Source of the DNA: Thuidium tamariscinum
Lineage: Eukaryota; Streptophyta; Bryopsida; Hypnales; Thuidiaceae
Reading direction: 5' to 3'
Length of the DNA stretch: 64,000 nt
Assembly: GCA_947034885.2 (NCBI GenBank)
Contig: OX344750.2
Span: forward strand, 4,526,001 to 4,590,000
Positions 1 to 13,002 of the stretch are shown piece after piece. The position numbers and the translations under genes are program-made. Position 1 is the first letter of the stretch; each line of letters starts with the position of its first letter. The notes under the pieces were generated by a model, which did not search any database, was not told the DNA's origin, and was given only the letters and a program-made list of their open reading frames with translations.

Positions 1-1369
1 TTGGTAGATTAATCTAAAATAGCCTCACTTATCGTGTATGTGATGAAGTTGGCTGAAGTAGGTTCAAAAAAACTTGGTAAGAATCCTAGAGCCCAGTTCC
101 CTAGACAAGTTTCAAGTTTCCAATCGATTTTTTATAGAAACCCTATTGTTAACTTGTAAGTTTGGAAAATATAGCAATAGACCAATCAAGGGAATCTACT
201 GCTAAAGGACAATGTTTCCGAGTTGACTTCATGCTAGGAGCTCAACAATAAAATTGCTTTGCAAAGATTCCTCTCCATGTGAAAGATTTCCTAGACCTCA
301 ATAATTGAAGGATGGTGCGGGATTTTACTATCTTTCAACAATTGTATAGAGCTTAGATTTGGGCTTACACATCTTTTGTAAGATTTTATGGAAGATTATT
401 CAAAAAATTCAAATTTTTTTGATACCTAGAAGATGTTTTTTTGGATAGTCAACTGTTCTAACTTTCAACAAGAAATTTTCAAAAATTACCCAAGTTGTGG
501 TAAAATTTCACTAAAAATTAGGATAATTTCTATACTAATGAAAGGCTCCAACAAGTTTCAAGACATTTTGATAGCCAAAAGTATCCAAACTAAAGGGATC
601 CTCATAAGATTGGCAAAATTAAAAATTACAAACTTACAGTGGGAATTGACCGGTGTTTTAGATGCCTATGGAATTGGAATGGAGCCCAAGTTAGGTCTTT
701 TTTTACTCCCATATACATACTGAAGACCCTAGGTTAGTTATTTTCATAGAAAAAGTCAAACTCCAAAAGTTGAATTTTTATCTTTCTTGGTTGTTAAGTT
801 GGCGCTAAAATTTGTTGAATTTTTGGCATATGAAAAAGAGGTGAGAGTCTTATCACCCTAAAAATGTCCTTGCAAAGCTAATGGCGTAATCCGTTTATGA
901 TTTGGAATTAATTTGTAAAAGTTACAAAATGATCTAGTGTAGAAAGTCAAAATTGGTTTAACTAGGATGAAAATCTTAGGTGATAAGATTACCACACAAA
1001 AATGAAAGAAGGTGGGTGCCCATAGAAGAGTATGTATGGGCACCTATTTCTCTCTCAAAATAATGAAAACACCCCTTGTAACCATTTTTTGGCATACCAA
1101 CACGTTGGCCCATTAATCCCTTAAGTTCTTTGACTAGGTACCAATATTTAGTACCAATATCAATTTTTTTCCTTAAAAGCATTTTTTGAGATTTGTGATT
1201 GTAAGATCTTGTAGTAAATTGGTTTGTGAACATATGCAAAAAATTTCAAAGTTTTTCACCAAGTAGATTGCAAGATATTTGCATTTGAATGGTCAAAAAT
1301 CATTTTTTTCACCCTACGGAAAATAGGGTAGCTGCACTTCAAAAGACAAAATCATATGAAAAATGGTAG

Positions 1370-2190
1370 GGATGCTATTTTGTGAGCCTGTGGGCGTGAG
1401 CCTATGAAAGTATGAGCCTATGAGCTTATGAGTCTAGAATTTTTGATGAAATTTTTAATGATTTTTTGGATGTGGACCTATTACCATGACTTAAGAATTT
1501 AGGATTTTTATAGCTAGTAACCCCCTTGTGGGATTTGAAATTTGTGACTTTCAAAAAAGTAAACTTCAATTTTTTTTCAATTTTTTTTTTCAATTTTTTT
1601 TAATTTTTTAATTTTTTTTGCAACTCCATCACTTTCCAAAACCCTCTTCATATCAAGAAGGTTTTTTGAAGTAGAAGGCTTTGGAGCTCTCAAAACTTTT
1701 TTTTTCATTTTTTTTCATTTTTTTGTTTCTTTTGCAACTATGTCACTAGTTCACTTTTGTTGTGACTTTTCACCCTTCAAATCCTTCTCTTGGTACCAAG
1801 AGATCAATTTGAGGGTGATAAAGTCACAATTTATTTATTTTTTAATTTTTTTTCAGACTCCATCACCCTAGAAAACTCCTTGTTGGATTCTAGATTTTGG
1901 ACCTCAAAAAAAATTCAGGATTTCAAATTTTTTTTTGGAAGGTATTGAAAGGCCCTTTGAAGATAGAAGGGTTTGAAATTTTAAAATTTGTTAACCACAC
2001 TTCCGCGGTCATAGGTTCACGGTCATGGATCCATGATCATGGGGCTGAAATTTTACTATAAATAGACTTTTTTTAATGACTTTTTTTCTTTTTGCCTAAA
2101 AAATTCAAAGTTTTTTTGGTTAATTCTATGGGCTCACAAAACTTACACTCACAGCTCTCAAGCTCATGCTTTTAGGCTCACAAACTAGTG
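1370..2190. repeat. Inverted pair of GAGCCTATG-type short repeats
   Basis: TGTGAGCCTGTGGGCGTGAG and several ATGAGCCTATGAG units at 1380-1435 are mirrored at 2130-2185, which in complement reads TTTGTGAGCCTAAAAGCATG. The stretch between is T-rich, with repeated TTTTGCAACTCCATCAC-like units near 1618, 1730 and 1850. Confidence 0.45.
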
Positions 2191-2234
2191 TCGTTGTGAA
2201 AAATGGTTCAAAATATTTGTACCCCTATAGATTC

Positions 2235-2720
2235 ACTCTCGAGGCTAAGTAGGGTACATACTGAAATATTTCAAATTGTTTAGTGTTGTACGACATATAG
2301 GAAAAAAATAGTAAGTAAAAAGAAGTAGCAAATGATTCAATATACAAAATTCTTAAGAATTTATTTATGAAATTGAGAAATTCCAATCCCAATGGTTGCA
2401 ATGTTGTAATAAACAATTTGCATCCTATGATTTTATTTTTTCCAAAAAATATTGAAAATTGAGTGAAATAAAGGACTTCAAAGTTTATTTTGGTGTACAA
2501 AATCTATAATTGCCCACAAACAAAAAGACCTCATAACTTTTGACTCATTGATCAAAATGGAATGATTCAAAGTTTTCCATGCATACGTAAATGAAGAAAA
2601 TTTATTTCAATTTTTATTTATGAAAAAAGTGATTTTTTCTAATTTGCTCAAACTGCTTAGTTATAAAGAAAAATAACATATTAGACCATAACTTTTGACT
2701 TGTATTTCTAAATGTCATGA
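2235..2720 (-). mobile_element. Family C fragment, ends lost
   Basis: Read in reverse, this stretch matches 7440-7700 of the 7070 element, including the words around AACATTGCAACCATTGGGAT and CAAATGATTTGAA-like blocks. No TTAA terminus is left on either side. Confidence 0.5.
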
Positions 2721-3224
2721 TTGTTGTACATATCAAAGATATTCCTTGTCTCTACCTTGAAAAGTTGCAAGTAGGTGTCCCACATCATGTGAGGCATTAA
2801 AAAAGAAACCTAGAGAATTTTAGTTTGCCATACAAAAAGTGTGGCCCATTTATAAAAGTTTGACTAATGTGACTAGTGCCTTTAAGGGGCATTAGTCACA
2901 ATTGAACATGTCTCCCACTTTGCTTGCTTTTTCAATTTTAAGTTTTGTTTGAAAATTTTCAAAATACCTCATTTGCACCCTAATGTGTCCTTTGTTTTTG
3001 AAAACTTGCAATTACTAGGTGTTTTTCATCATGCCAAGCATATGTAAGGGATTTTAGAGAATTTTGGTTTTCTATGCAATAATTGTGGTGAATTTGTTGA
3101 TGACTGTATTTTTTATCAAGGCTAGAAGGAGTTCCGTTCTCATTTTTTATGTCGCAACTGAATGTTTATCACTCATATTCCAAAGTGAGGTAGATCCCCT
3201 ATATCAGTTAGTTAAGCAATCCTG

Positions 3225-3640
3225 GAACAGATCATGAGGAATATGTGGCTATGCCAATTTTTCACATGTAGCAAAATAAGAAAGATGGGGATTGCAAAAT
3301 TTTCATAATTTTCTTCCCCGAACTAAATTTGCTATGATTTTTAGAAGCCAAAAAGTTTGTTGAACCCATAGCCAATGTCTAGAATCTTCTAATTCGGATC
3401 ATAGCCAAGACTACTTTTCCAATGGGTACTTCCTCCACACTTTATGACACTTTGGGACATGTGTCATGACCTTATTAGTCTCCACCTTAAAAACGAGGGA
3501 AAGTACATTCCAAGCTTTGATTGTAAATTTCTTTTAGTCTTTGTTGGAAATAGCCACATCCTATAGGATGGGTATAGGTCCTTGATCGGGAATAGGTGGT
3601 TCTACCTTAGTGTCCATGAATATAGGGAAGAGTGAGTGAA
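3225..3640 (+). repeat. Dispersed repeat family Q
   Basis: The blocks GGGATTGCAAAATTTTCATA, GCCAATGTCTAGAATCTTCT and GGAATAGGTGGTTCTACCTT recur in the same order at 35795-36190. Parts recur at 31855-32140 and 56790-57020. It is A+T-rich and non-coding; no termini were found. Confidence 0.55.
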
Positions 3641-4827
3641 AAAATAGTCTTTTGCATGATTGATATTAGAAGTCTATACAAATGGCATTTTTTCTACCGC
3701 ACATTTTGCCCTTGAAAGTTTACATTATTGGGTGATTGCAAGAAACACTTGTCCTTTTTTTTGTCCCCTTAACCTTTAGGAGGTAGTTTTTTGCTCATAA
3801 CTTTTGCATCTTTTGTTCATTTGACTTGAAACTTGAAATGAAGGTGATTTCAAAATTTTAGCTTCTCATGAATATGAATAATTTTGAGTCCCAAAGGCAA
3901 CAAGACCTAATTCAAATGTAGTTCATCTAAGAACAAGCATTCCCAATATTTATAGGGTGTCAATGTTGACGAATAGGTTAGAAGAATGCAATTGAACTAT
4001 ATCGAATACAATATTCAACAGGAAATAAAACCTTTTCCAAAATACATAAATGTTGTTCATATTCCCTAATTCACGAATGTTGTTTGTGATCCCGAACATG
4101 AGGAATGTACTTGTTTGTGTATTTTCCTCAACAAACGTTCCACTAAGGGTAAACTAGCCCTTTTGCTTAATGAACCAAGAAAACTAATTCCACAAATAGA
4201 ATGAAAAAAAATATCTTAAATTCTATTCTTGGCAAATTTTGATGCACAATCAATGCTCCTAATTTATCAAGGGGCTCTCATTGCAAATCTGAATAAAATC
4301 AATATTTGAGAATTCTCTCATGTGAATAAAACAAATCATTTATGTTTTTTCCAAGGTCACCCTATGTGTCTGAGGGTTGAGGGGAAAGTTGAAGTTCAAT
4401 TCAATCCAACCGTACCTAACTCAAGAAAACTCACTAGTTCCACCCTTACAGAGCCGGTCACACACAGGGTACACGGATCCAGTGGGATAGTTTCACTTAA
4501 AAACAATAATCACAAATAACTGAAGTCAGCCCCATTATACGCAGTTCATTCCTACCTAATTAGATTTGACAGAGAAAATTCACAAGCCTCCTGATTCATG
4601 AGGGTGATAGATTAATTTATCATTTATTTACTATTTGTGTATTTTAATCAGACCGCCATAATTCATGACTAATGTCATGATACAGCATCACTAGCTACTA
4701 TTTTTTTGTACAAAATTCCACATCCTTCTATACAAGGTATGGAATCATGCCGAACAACACAAAAATTCTTTTGGAAGAAACTCAGCGTGTGGTAATGCTA
4801 CAAAATGTGATGTTAGGGACATACACT
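3640..4827. other. A+T-rich stretch without genes
   Basis: Only short chance frames. I see no clear element borders. Confidence 0.5.
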
Positions 4828-5118
4828 CACTATAAGAAACTTATGTTTTTGGTGACAAATTTTAGGTGACATCCAATGTAACAACTCGTGCTTCTATGTC
4901 AATGACAATGTCCGCCATAACATCTTCATGTTATGGCAGACATCATTATTGAAATAAAAAGATGAGTTGTTAAATTGTGTGTCACTTAAAATTTGTCACT
5001 GAATGTCTACCATAACATCTTGATGTTATTGTAGATGTTAACATTGACATTCAAACATGGGTTGTTACATTGGATGTCCCCTAAAATTTGTCACCTAAAA
5101 CATGGGATTCTTATAGTG
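4828..5118. mobile_element. CACTA (En/Spm)-like MITE, 291 bp
   Basis: The element begins CACTATAAGAA and ends in its complement TTCTTATAGTG, the hallmark of plant CACTA transposons. The inverted ends stay alike for about 63 bp. The flanking 3-bp sites are ACT and ATT, a TSD of the right length with one difference. Inside are two further dyads around CATAACATCTTCATGTTATG and CATAACATCTTGATGTTATT, so the single strand could fold into a branched hairpin. No coding capacity is present. Confidence 0.88.
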
Positions 5119-5489
5119 ATTGGAGGTTCTAGGATCACAATTGTAATTAAATGAACTAAATGAACCACAATGAAGGGAGAAGATTTCATGCGAGGTCAAA
5201 TAAACCAAATGATGCAATATCACCAAAACCAAAACAAAATAAGACAACAACACTATCTGTAATCACCATCAATCCGCAGAAGTGAATCCAACAATACTTT
5301 CAAAGAAATATCAAATATTAACACACAAATAAAAGTAACAAACTACATAATGCAGTGAATGATGTGGAACTTATCACTGAACCTTGTACATCTAGTCTAT
5401 CAGCGAACCGCCGATACAAAACAAAATCAGTCTACAATATAGGTAAATGACTATAAACGGATGATAGACCTCTACATTTAGAAAATTTG

Positions 5490-6300
5490 AGAGAGTGGAC
5501 TTCTACTTCTCTCGAAACTTTCTGGTAGTTAGAGATGATGATCTTATTGAAATGTTGAATTTACTCTGGAGCTCTTTCTTACATTCGTCGACCCACTTGC
5601 GTGGATTTTTTGTCGAAAATCTCTTAATTGCATCTCTAACAGGTTCATTCTCAAGTGAATTCAGAAATTTCTTTTTTCTCTGCGGGAATTTATATTAAGG
5701 TCTTTTGGAAACACACTATCCTGTCTTAAATCCGAAGTATGTACATCCTCCGAGTTTTGTTGCTAGGAAACCTCATGCGCTGAGGCAGGGGAATTGAAGA
5801 ATTCCATGGAGTTAGCGAATGGGTACTCGTGGTTCTGATTGTCAAAGATATAAGCAGAGTTAGTAAAGTATGTGTGACAGGCAACAATGATCACTTGTTT
5901 TAATTTGGTGTGGAAAACATACCAGATGTGGTGTCATTGATTTCGGGGATGTCGATGGAAGTCTATAAAGTGTCTCCACCTCTAAGCTAAGAATGTAGTC
6001 TAGATCTTGAGGATTATAGGAATCTGTCAAGATCCGCGGCATATTGTCTCTATCAACGGAATTTGTTGAAGATTTATTTGAGTCAAACTTTCCAAGTGGA
6101 TTAGTCTGGTCGAGGGTTTGATTGAGGGACTGTGTTTTATTGTTGCTCCGCTCGGGGCTAACTTCAATTTCACCCGAAATGAAGTCATATACTGGTGACA
6201 TGACTTCCTTTACCTTTCTCGCCAGATTCAAAAGTATTTTTAGTGCGACATGGTTCTCTATTTTCCTGCCGGATACATTTTATTTTTCTCTTAGAATGTC
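5490..6300 (-). pseudogene. Remains of a multi-exon protein gene, product not recognised
   Basis: Read on the minus strand, a frame from about 6284 gives MYPAGKIENHVALKILLNLA, then EVMSPVYDFISGE and DSYNPQDLDYILSLE. It runs to a donor-like CTG|GTATGT near 5920. Further on, after an acceptor-like CAG near 5845, protein-like text resumes. The last part (about 5695-5510) reads KFLNSLENEPVRDAIKRFST, then RKWVDECKKELQSKF and SLTTRKFREK before a stop. The charged, non-repetitive composition and plausible splice sites support a real coding past. The frame is interrupted about twice as written. I recognise no domain; it could be a host gene relic or the second gene of a DNA transposon. Confidence 0.4.
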
Positions 6301-7069
6301 ATTAACACAAAGTGTCTATTTGAAGATTGCCTATGAAGAGGAAGAGGTGATTCAATAGATATATATTTTGGTAAAAATTTAGACAGACTAGGGTCGTGGA
6401 AGATGAATGTTAATGTCACTTACAAGACAATAATTCTCTCCCCTAGTTGTTGATAGAGCCGCGATATTATGGCAGACATTTAATTTTAGATCTCGTTTTA
6501 GATCTAAAACTAACCAGTTTTAGATCTCGTCGTGCTCTTTCCAATTCGATCTGCAGAATTGATATTGATTATCTAACAACTGATTCCGTATCTCAAGGAT
6601 TTGAACTTTAATTCCGTGACAATCGATGTAGGTAGTTGTGGGCGCTTTATTCCCACCCTTGGAATAAAGTGTACACAACTAGGTTCTATACTTTTGCGAA
6701 CAATCTCTAGTCGGTGTTTAACCTACGTGTAATCCAATTACGCCTTTCAAACAATGGATCTTTCTAATTTCCTACTCCTAATCAGCTCGCTTGCAATTGC
6801 TAGGGTAAAATAACTTTACTCTAAGGTTTGATTGAATTTGGCTAAGTATTTTTAATTGTTTTCTATTTTTTAATATCTATGGGAGTCTAGAGTTTCACTT
6901 GATTTGGTCAATCTTTTTTGACTTTCATGCAAATGAACAAGTTTTAGCTAAGATTTCGTTCTATTCTAACTTCTTCGCTGGTTGATCAAATTTAAAAAAG
7001 ATGTGGGCTTTTTCTGTTCTAAGATGTCTTTTATGGGATTCTATCCCTAATTTGTCCTTCGGTTGTCTC

Positions 7070-8021
7070 TTAACCCCTAAACATCCAAACTACGTTTTTT
7101 GGCAACATAGCAATTTTGGGCAGCTCACTACGAATAGAGTTTTTATTTTTTTTCTTTGAAATTTTCACACAACGTGTGTCCGAGGAGTAGTTTTAAGGCC
7201 CAACAATTTTCATAACTTTTGACAACATGAATAAAAAGTTATTGCATGATATGTGATTTCTTTTGCTCGGCGGGCAGCCCAGGCAGCTGAAAAAACTTCT
7301 TCAAAAATCACTTTTTCTAAAATTTGAAATTTGAAATTCGTTCTTTAGATTTTTATCTACTTGGAAAGATTTTAGTTATTCCATTTTGATTTGTGAAATG
7401 AAAGTTATGGGAGTTTTAGTTTGAAGGTAGTTTGTGGGAAGTTATGGAATCTCTACTCCAAAATAAACTTTGAAGTCCATTATTTTACTCAATTTTTATT
7501 ATTTTTGAAAAAAAATAAACACATTAGGTGAAGATTGTCTATTACAACATTACAACCATTGGGATTGAAAATTTTCAATTTCAAAAATTAGTTATTACTA
7601 TTTTACTATTTTGATTCATTTTCTACCTCTTTCTACTTACTAATTGTTTTCTACATGTTGTACAACTCCAAATGATTTGAAATTTTTTAGGCATGTACCT
7701 AACTTGACTAAAAGAATGAATCGAAAGAGTAACAACCATTTTGGACTTTTTTTCATACAAAAGTGAGCTACTGAAGTGCAGCTGCCCGGATTTTCGCAGG
7801 GACAAAAAAGGCATTTTTGACAATTCAAACACTATTATCTTGCAATCTATATGGTGGAAATTTCTGAAATTTTTTCCACATATTCTCAAACTAGTTTACT
7901 ATAAGATCCTACGGTTACATTTGTCTTAAAATGTTTTTTAAAAAAGATTTTGGTGTTGTACTAGAAGTGGCAGTTTTGGAGTATTTTTGGCAAAACATAG
8001 TCAAATACATTTAGGGGTTAA
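7070..8021. mobile_element. TTAA-flanked non-autonomous element, long class (family C), 952 bp
   Basis: The left end is TTAACCCCTAAACATCCAAA and the right end in complement is TTAACCCCTAAATGTATTTG. Both sit on TTAA (7070-7073 and 8018-8021), and bases beyond TTAA are not shared. The left half matches the arms of the element at 40553 over several hundred bases. Its middle matches, in reverse, the segment at 2235-2720. No transposase is visible. Confidence 0.75.
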
Positions 8022-8159
8022 TCTCCTTAATGTATTACTTCACTAATTTTGACTACCTTGGTTAAACATTGGAGTAGGTAATTTGAGTCAAAAGAGGAAT
8101 AATTCTATCCCTTCCAACGTAAAAACTTCAATGTTTGACTTTAGAGTAAAAGTGATTTC

Positions 8160-8370
8160 TTATGGTAAATTTTGACCGTTGATCGGTTCATTAAAATTTT
8201 ACCTTGTTGAATTCTTTTTTATCTAAGTGGTCAAATTCTTTTGGGTTTATCCTTTTACCTTCCCTAGTTTATCAAAGTCAATTTCCACTAATTATTCCTT
8301 GGATAAAATTATCATAAGTAAATTTTGACCGTTGTCTGGTTCACCAAAATTTATCTATCAATTACTTTTC
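8160..8370 (+). repeat. Duplicated dyad TAAATTTTGACCG...
   Basis: TAAATTTTGACCGTTGATCG with GGTTCATTAAAATTTTA at 8165-8202 recurs as TAAATTTTGACCGTTGTCTG with GGTTCACCAAAATTTA at 8311-8350. Each copy can fold on itself, since AAATTTT faces AAAATTT. Confidence 0.5.
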
Positions 8371-11300
8371 TTTGGAATTGCTTATGGCTTTTAACTTTCT
8401 ACTTCTACTTCTAATCAAAAGTCTAATACTTCAAAAATCTATGTCCCTTATTGATTTTATCTTGTTTAATTTTTAATGATGTTGTGGACTTTGGATGGCT
8501 CTAAATTCGTGTTACGTTCTAAATTGGTGACTAATGGCTAAATTCTATGTTAAAGAAATGATGGAAAAATGAGAACAAAAGGGATTTTCAAAGACTAACC
8601 TCCATCATGACGACTTCAAGGTCTTCGTGTGATTCTATAAATTCTCCACGTTGCGCTCGTTCCACCTCCATTTTGATATTCTTATATTTGGATATGGTAT
8701 TTGGTTACACTTTTGAATACTTTTGAATGGAGTATTTTCCTTCAAAGCCTCATTCTTTTTTTTTAAACTTCTTTTTGTAGTTTTCTTTATCTTTTAAGCT
8801 CCTTCCTTTTCTTTTAAATGGCCTCCAAGGTCAACCTATAAAATATCCTAATATAATCTAATTTTTGAAAATAATCACTAAATGGTCTTAAAAGTCAATT
8901 CTACTACTGTAAGTAAGGCTTTCCAACTTTTCTCTAATTTGGCAAAGCTTTAAACTTCTCAAAGTCAAACTATTCTTTCATTTGTTTTTTCTATTTGTTT
9001 TTATTCTAAAACAACCATGGTTAAGAAAGTCAACTATTCTAACTAGTTTGATTACGAGCCACCCAAGCCTTCTTCTCCAAATGCTTGTGCCTAATTCTCC
9101 ACTTCAATTCTTGTACCTGTGTTTGTATTTGCAATTTGGAGAGCTTGAGTGTTGGTTGAGAGTATTTGATCAAGGTTTTTGGAGATCCAGCAACTCCGCC
9201 TGCTTTGGCTGCTTCTCAACCTGGGGTGCTGATACCCCTTCCAATGGGGTTGACCTCTCTCAACTGAATTGATGCCTCAGCCTCTAGAGTTGGAGGCCTG
9301 GCCTTCTCTCAACTGAATAATGCCTTAGCTTGGAGTTGGAGGTCTGGACTTCTGATTTGGGTGGTGGTCAACGTGATTTGACCAGATTAGACTTGGTTAA
9401 GAGTCCCTTCACTTCCTCTGGACTTTTGAAATTTTGTTGGAAAATATCCCAAGTTTTGTTGGAAACTAATTTCCAACCTTCTTCCTTCAAGGTTCCTTTG
9501 TCTACTTTGATTTTTGGAAATAAACACTAAATTTGCTTACTTCTGATTCACACTTCACAACTAAATTCTTCCCAAAAAATTTCAAGCTAGATAGTTTAGA
9601 ATTCCAAGTTTTTGGAAAGTGTTTGGGACCCCGTAGGGTATCCTCCCAGTTTTCCCAATCAGATGATGTGGGATGTGTAAGGGCCAATATATCGCCTGAT
9701 TAATATGTGATCAAGGCCAGTAAAGACCAGTGAGTTAATGAGCATGTATTGCTGTGTTGGCCTGTCAGTCCACTGCCGGCTGTTGGTGCCGAGGTTGGTG
9801 GGGGCTCCCTCCACCACTGGGGATGAAACTGGCAACTAGCTCTGGCTGGTCTGCCGCTCGCTGATTGTGAACTTGGAACCAAAAAAACCAAATTAAACCT
9901 GGCAGTTGCTAGCCACGGGTAACACCAATTTTGGGGGTTCCTTGGGGGACCCGTTCACATAAAAACAAATTGAAAAATTAGTATGAGCAAGTTCAAAGCT
10001 TCACCGTCCAGGGGGTTTAGGCCCGAATTTTGAAATGAAATTGATGGGACTTTTGGCAAAAATTATAAAGTTCCTAGAATTTTAGCGATAGCTTTGCCGT
10101 ATTAGAGGTATTAGCCTCAAATTCTAGGATAATTTTGCCAGAGCTTTGCCCACTTAAGGACTGGAAAGGAAGTATGGATCCTATCCAAACTTCCACAATG
10201 CAACAAGGACCTTAATTATACGTTTAAGCTTAAGGGGATCTTTGATAAGCCAATCCAGGCTGTGAATTCCTTGTCAAAAGACTTAAATTGAATAATTTTG
10301 GTGTCAAAGCTTCAAAATAAGAATACTAATGAAATGATTAAGCGCTCCAAAGGTACCTCAATATCCTTTGTAAGTGTTTACAACAAGAAGAACTTAGGAA
10401 TGTAATGGAGATTCAAGTATATCAAAGAGAATAAGAGTTTGGAGAATACCAAAAACTTAGCAAAATAGTCACTTGTAACATGGAGTCATGGACTTGCAAA
10501 ATGAAAAGATGTTGGAATAGAGAATGTGAAATATGGATGTAATGAGTATGCGTGTATATGAAATAAGAGGTTTTAGGTGTAAGAGGTTTTGAGAGTTGTG
10601 GAATGAGGAGAGGGGGAGGCCTTTTATACATTTTCAAGGCCTCCTCCCCCCTCAAGTTACGTTCTAAACTACCTAAGGAAAAACCAAATTAATGTTTAAA
10701 AATCTACTCTACTGCTGTGACTACTCTAACTTTTGGAGAAATGGTCCGATTGCCAAACGAACAGCACCAATAACTTCAAAAGACCCAAATTAGCTTAGAA
10801 GAACCCCTACTCTCTTACTTCCAGAGCCTAATTGTGCTCAAAAGCTAACAATTACAAACCGGTAAAAATGGTAGAAAATCTATCTTTTGAAATTGATTTT
10901 TTTCAAAGATTTTGACTAGCTAGGGTTGTTAGGAAGGTCCAAGAATGTTAGAGAAGAGTCTAATTTGACCTGAATCGGACTCTGTATGCTCCCCGTATGC
11001 CGGTCAACTTGCAAGAATTTTGGTAAAACCATTAAAACTTGTTGTCGCTGCCGGTTCTGGTACTTGTTGATGTCAGAAAGTCTTGAAATTTGTTGAAACG
11101 CTTATTTATGCTAAAACATACTATCTTAATGACAAGTGCAAATTTTCGCTAAAAACCCATACTGCCTAAATAAAGTAAAAATTGTACTATAGCGGAATTA
11201 ATTCCTCCGGGGAGGAATCATTCCCGTACAAAAGAATCTCCACGAGTTAGCTTTGTCATGATGCTCTTGGACGACTATCGGAATCTCATGGTTTCCAATT

Positions 11301-11700
11301 AGCCCAATCCTGCCAAGACCCTTCTCAAGAATTCCGATAAGGTTCGTCTTGGTATTTTTGCACTAACTCGTCTCTCGAATATGAATTAGTGCAATCTCCT
11401 GGTATCTACTTAATATCATACCTAATCATCTAATAAGACGTAGAAATTGGCTCTAAGGAGTCTTTTAAGGTACTCCAGACTAATTGTAATCAATTCCTTG
11501 TAATTATCGGGAATTGTATCAATCCTACTTTGAGCACTCTTTTTAGTTGATTTTTAACCATAATAACCCTAAATATGAGCAATAAGTGAAAAAAAGAAAA
11601 ATTCAAGGCTTGAGTGACAATGACGGGACTCACAGTAGTTTATTCAGTGTTTTCGGCTAAATGATCAATGCTCTACGTACACCTTTGAATTTGTTAAGAA
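8371..11700. other. Non-coding stretch with small dyads
   Basis: No gene is recognised. Small fold-backs are seen, such as GGAATTAATTCCTCC against GGGGAGGAATCATTCC near 11194 and CCTAGAATTTTAGCG against CTCAAATTCTAGG near 10073. Confidence 0.5.
9253..9352 (+). repeat. Tandem repeat of about 50 bp, two units
   Basis: CTCTCAACTGAATTGATGCC with GAGTTGGAGGCCTGG is followed by CTCTCAACTGAATAATGCC with GAGTTGGAGGTCTGG. Confidence 0.75.
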
Positions 11701-12312
11701 TCGTAGTATGAACGTTCACCATAATATGGTGAGTGACACATGTCATGAAGATTAGGTGAATTCCTCATGACCAATAGGAGAAGACAAGTATTCATTGTCT
11801 CTCTCCTTTCTTCCATTGTATATACTTCAAACTCCCTAATGAAGTTTATTATTCTTTGAGTGTATTTTTGAGTTTCTTATTGCTTTGCTATTTTGTTTTG
11901 TATTCTATTCTCAACACGTTATCAACACGCTCTCCATACTATAGTTTTTAGTTTTCTAAACGTTTTCTTCATTTGGTTTAGTTTTGGGTTTTTGAAGGGA
12001 GTTTTTGCAAACACCCCCCCCCCCGAATTCCACTTTGTACACTTTTCTCTCTCTGGACTCCCTCTTTGGACTTCCTCTCTGTGCACCCTCTCTGTGGCTC
12101 GACCCCCCCTCTAAGCCTCTTTAGTCTTTACTAGCCACTCAGTCTCAAATCCCTACTTGAACCAGAATCTTCAACTTCCAGTTTGAAGAAAGGACTGCAA
12201 ATTTACAAACTCCCCTCTGGCCTCTTTGTACACCCTCTCTTTGGCAAATTTTCTTCTCCGAGTTTACCTCTTCTGGGTTAATCCACTCTCCCTGGTTGAG
12301 TCTCCTCTCTTA

Positions 12313-13002
12313 AGGTATGTTCCCACTTGAGCTTAGGAAAGTGCACAACTACAGTACTGTGCAAGTGTTGTGGCCCAGGGCTCGCTAGTAAACGAGTTTG
12401 GAGGTTCGGGTGGACAACGGAGTTGGTTCGGGCGGCATACTTAGACGTAGAAGGCTAGGTATATTGTAGCATCTGCGAATACTGATATGGTTGGCATGCT
12501 TTCCACATCCGCTCGAAGACAAGCTGTACTCTGACAGCGGCAGTGGTAGGGTCCTTCTTGCCTTCGATCACGTAGCTTCCCGTTCATTTGTTTCGAAATA
12601 AAAAATAAAAAATTGTGGCAGGCTAACGTGTGTATCGCTTGCTTCCGAAGAGAGCTGCGTGCACCATCAACAACGCTGCCAGAAGGACCCCACAACCTAC
12701 CAGAGCTGGTTTTTCCTCTAGGCTAGCACCTTCACTACAAGGAAATGCATGTCTGCTGACATGTTGGCTCTTAACTTGCTCAAGGGAACAGTATGGTGCT
12801 TGGAGCTCAATTAATGGCACTAATACAAAATTATTTTAAAATATCTTCGTAGTGTACGCACTGATGCTCCAAGTTCGGCCCGGCTCCAGTGCGTCCACGT
12901 AGGCTTGGCTTGCAACACACTATAGCATTACCTTGAATTATGCCCTCCTCAGACTTTTTTGTCACTAATAGCACTTCCCTAAGCTCAAGTGGGAACATAC
13001 CT
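12313..13002. mobile_element. PIF/Harbinger (Tourist)-like MITE, 690 bp, nested in the copia fossil
   Basis: The ends are near-perfect inverted repeats of 32 bp (31 match), each starting AGGTATGTTCCCACTTGAGC. Both sides are flanked by the trinucleotide TTA (12310-12312 and 13003-13005), the TWA target duplication of the PIF/Harbinger superfamily. The interior is moderately G+C-rich and carries no transposase; small open frames on both strands have no recognisable domain. Its high end identity and its place inside the copia leader show that it arrived after that element. Confidence 0.85.

Noticed and set aside
1550-1740. Possible origin or matrix-attachment region in the long T-rich tract
   Set aside because: T-rich tracts are common throughout this window and no specific motif supports a function.
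12441-12839. Overlapping frames of 65-84 codons
   Set aside because: They lie wholly inside the Harbinger-like MITE, on both strands, without any transposase motif.
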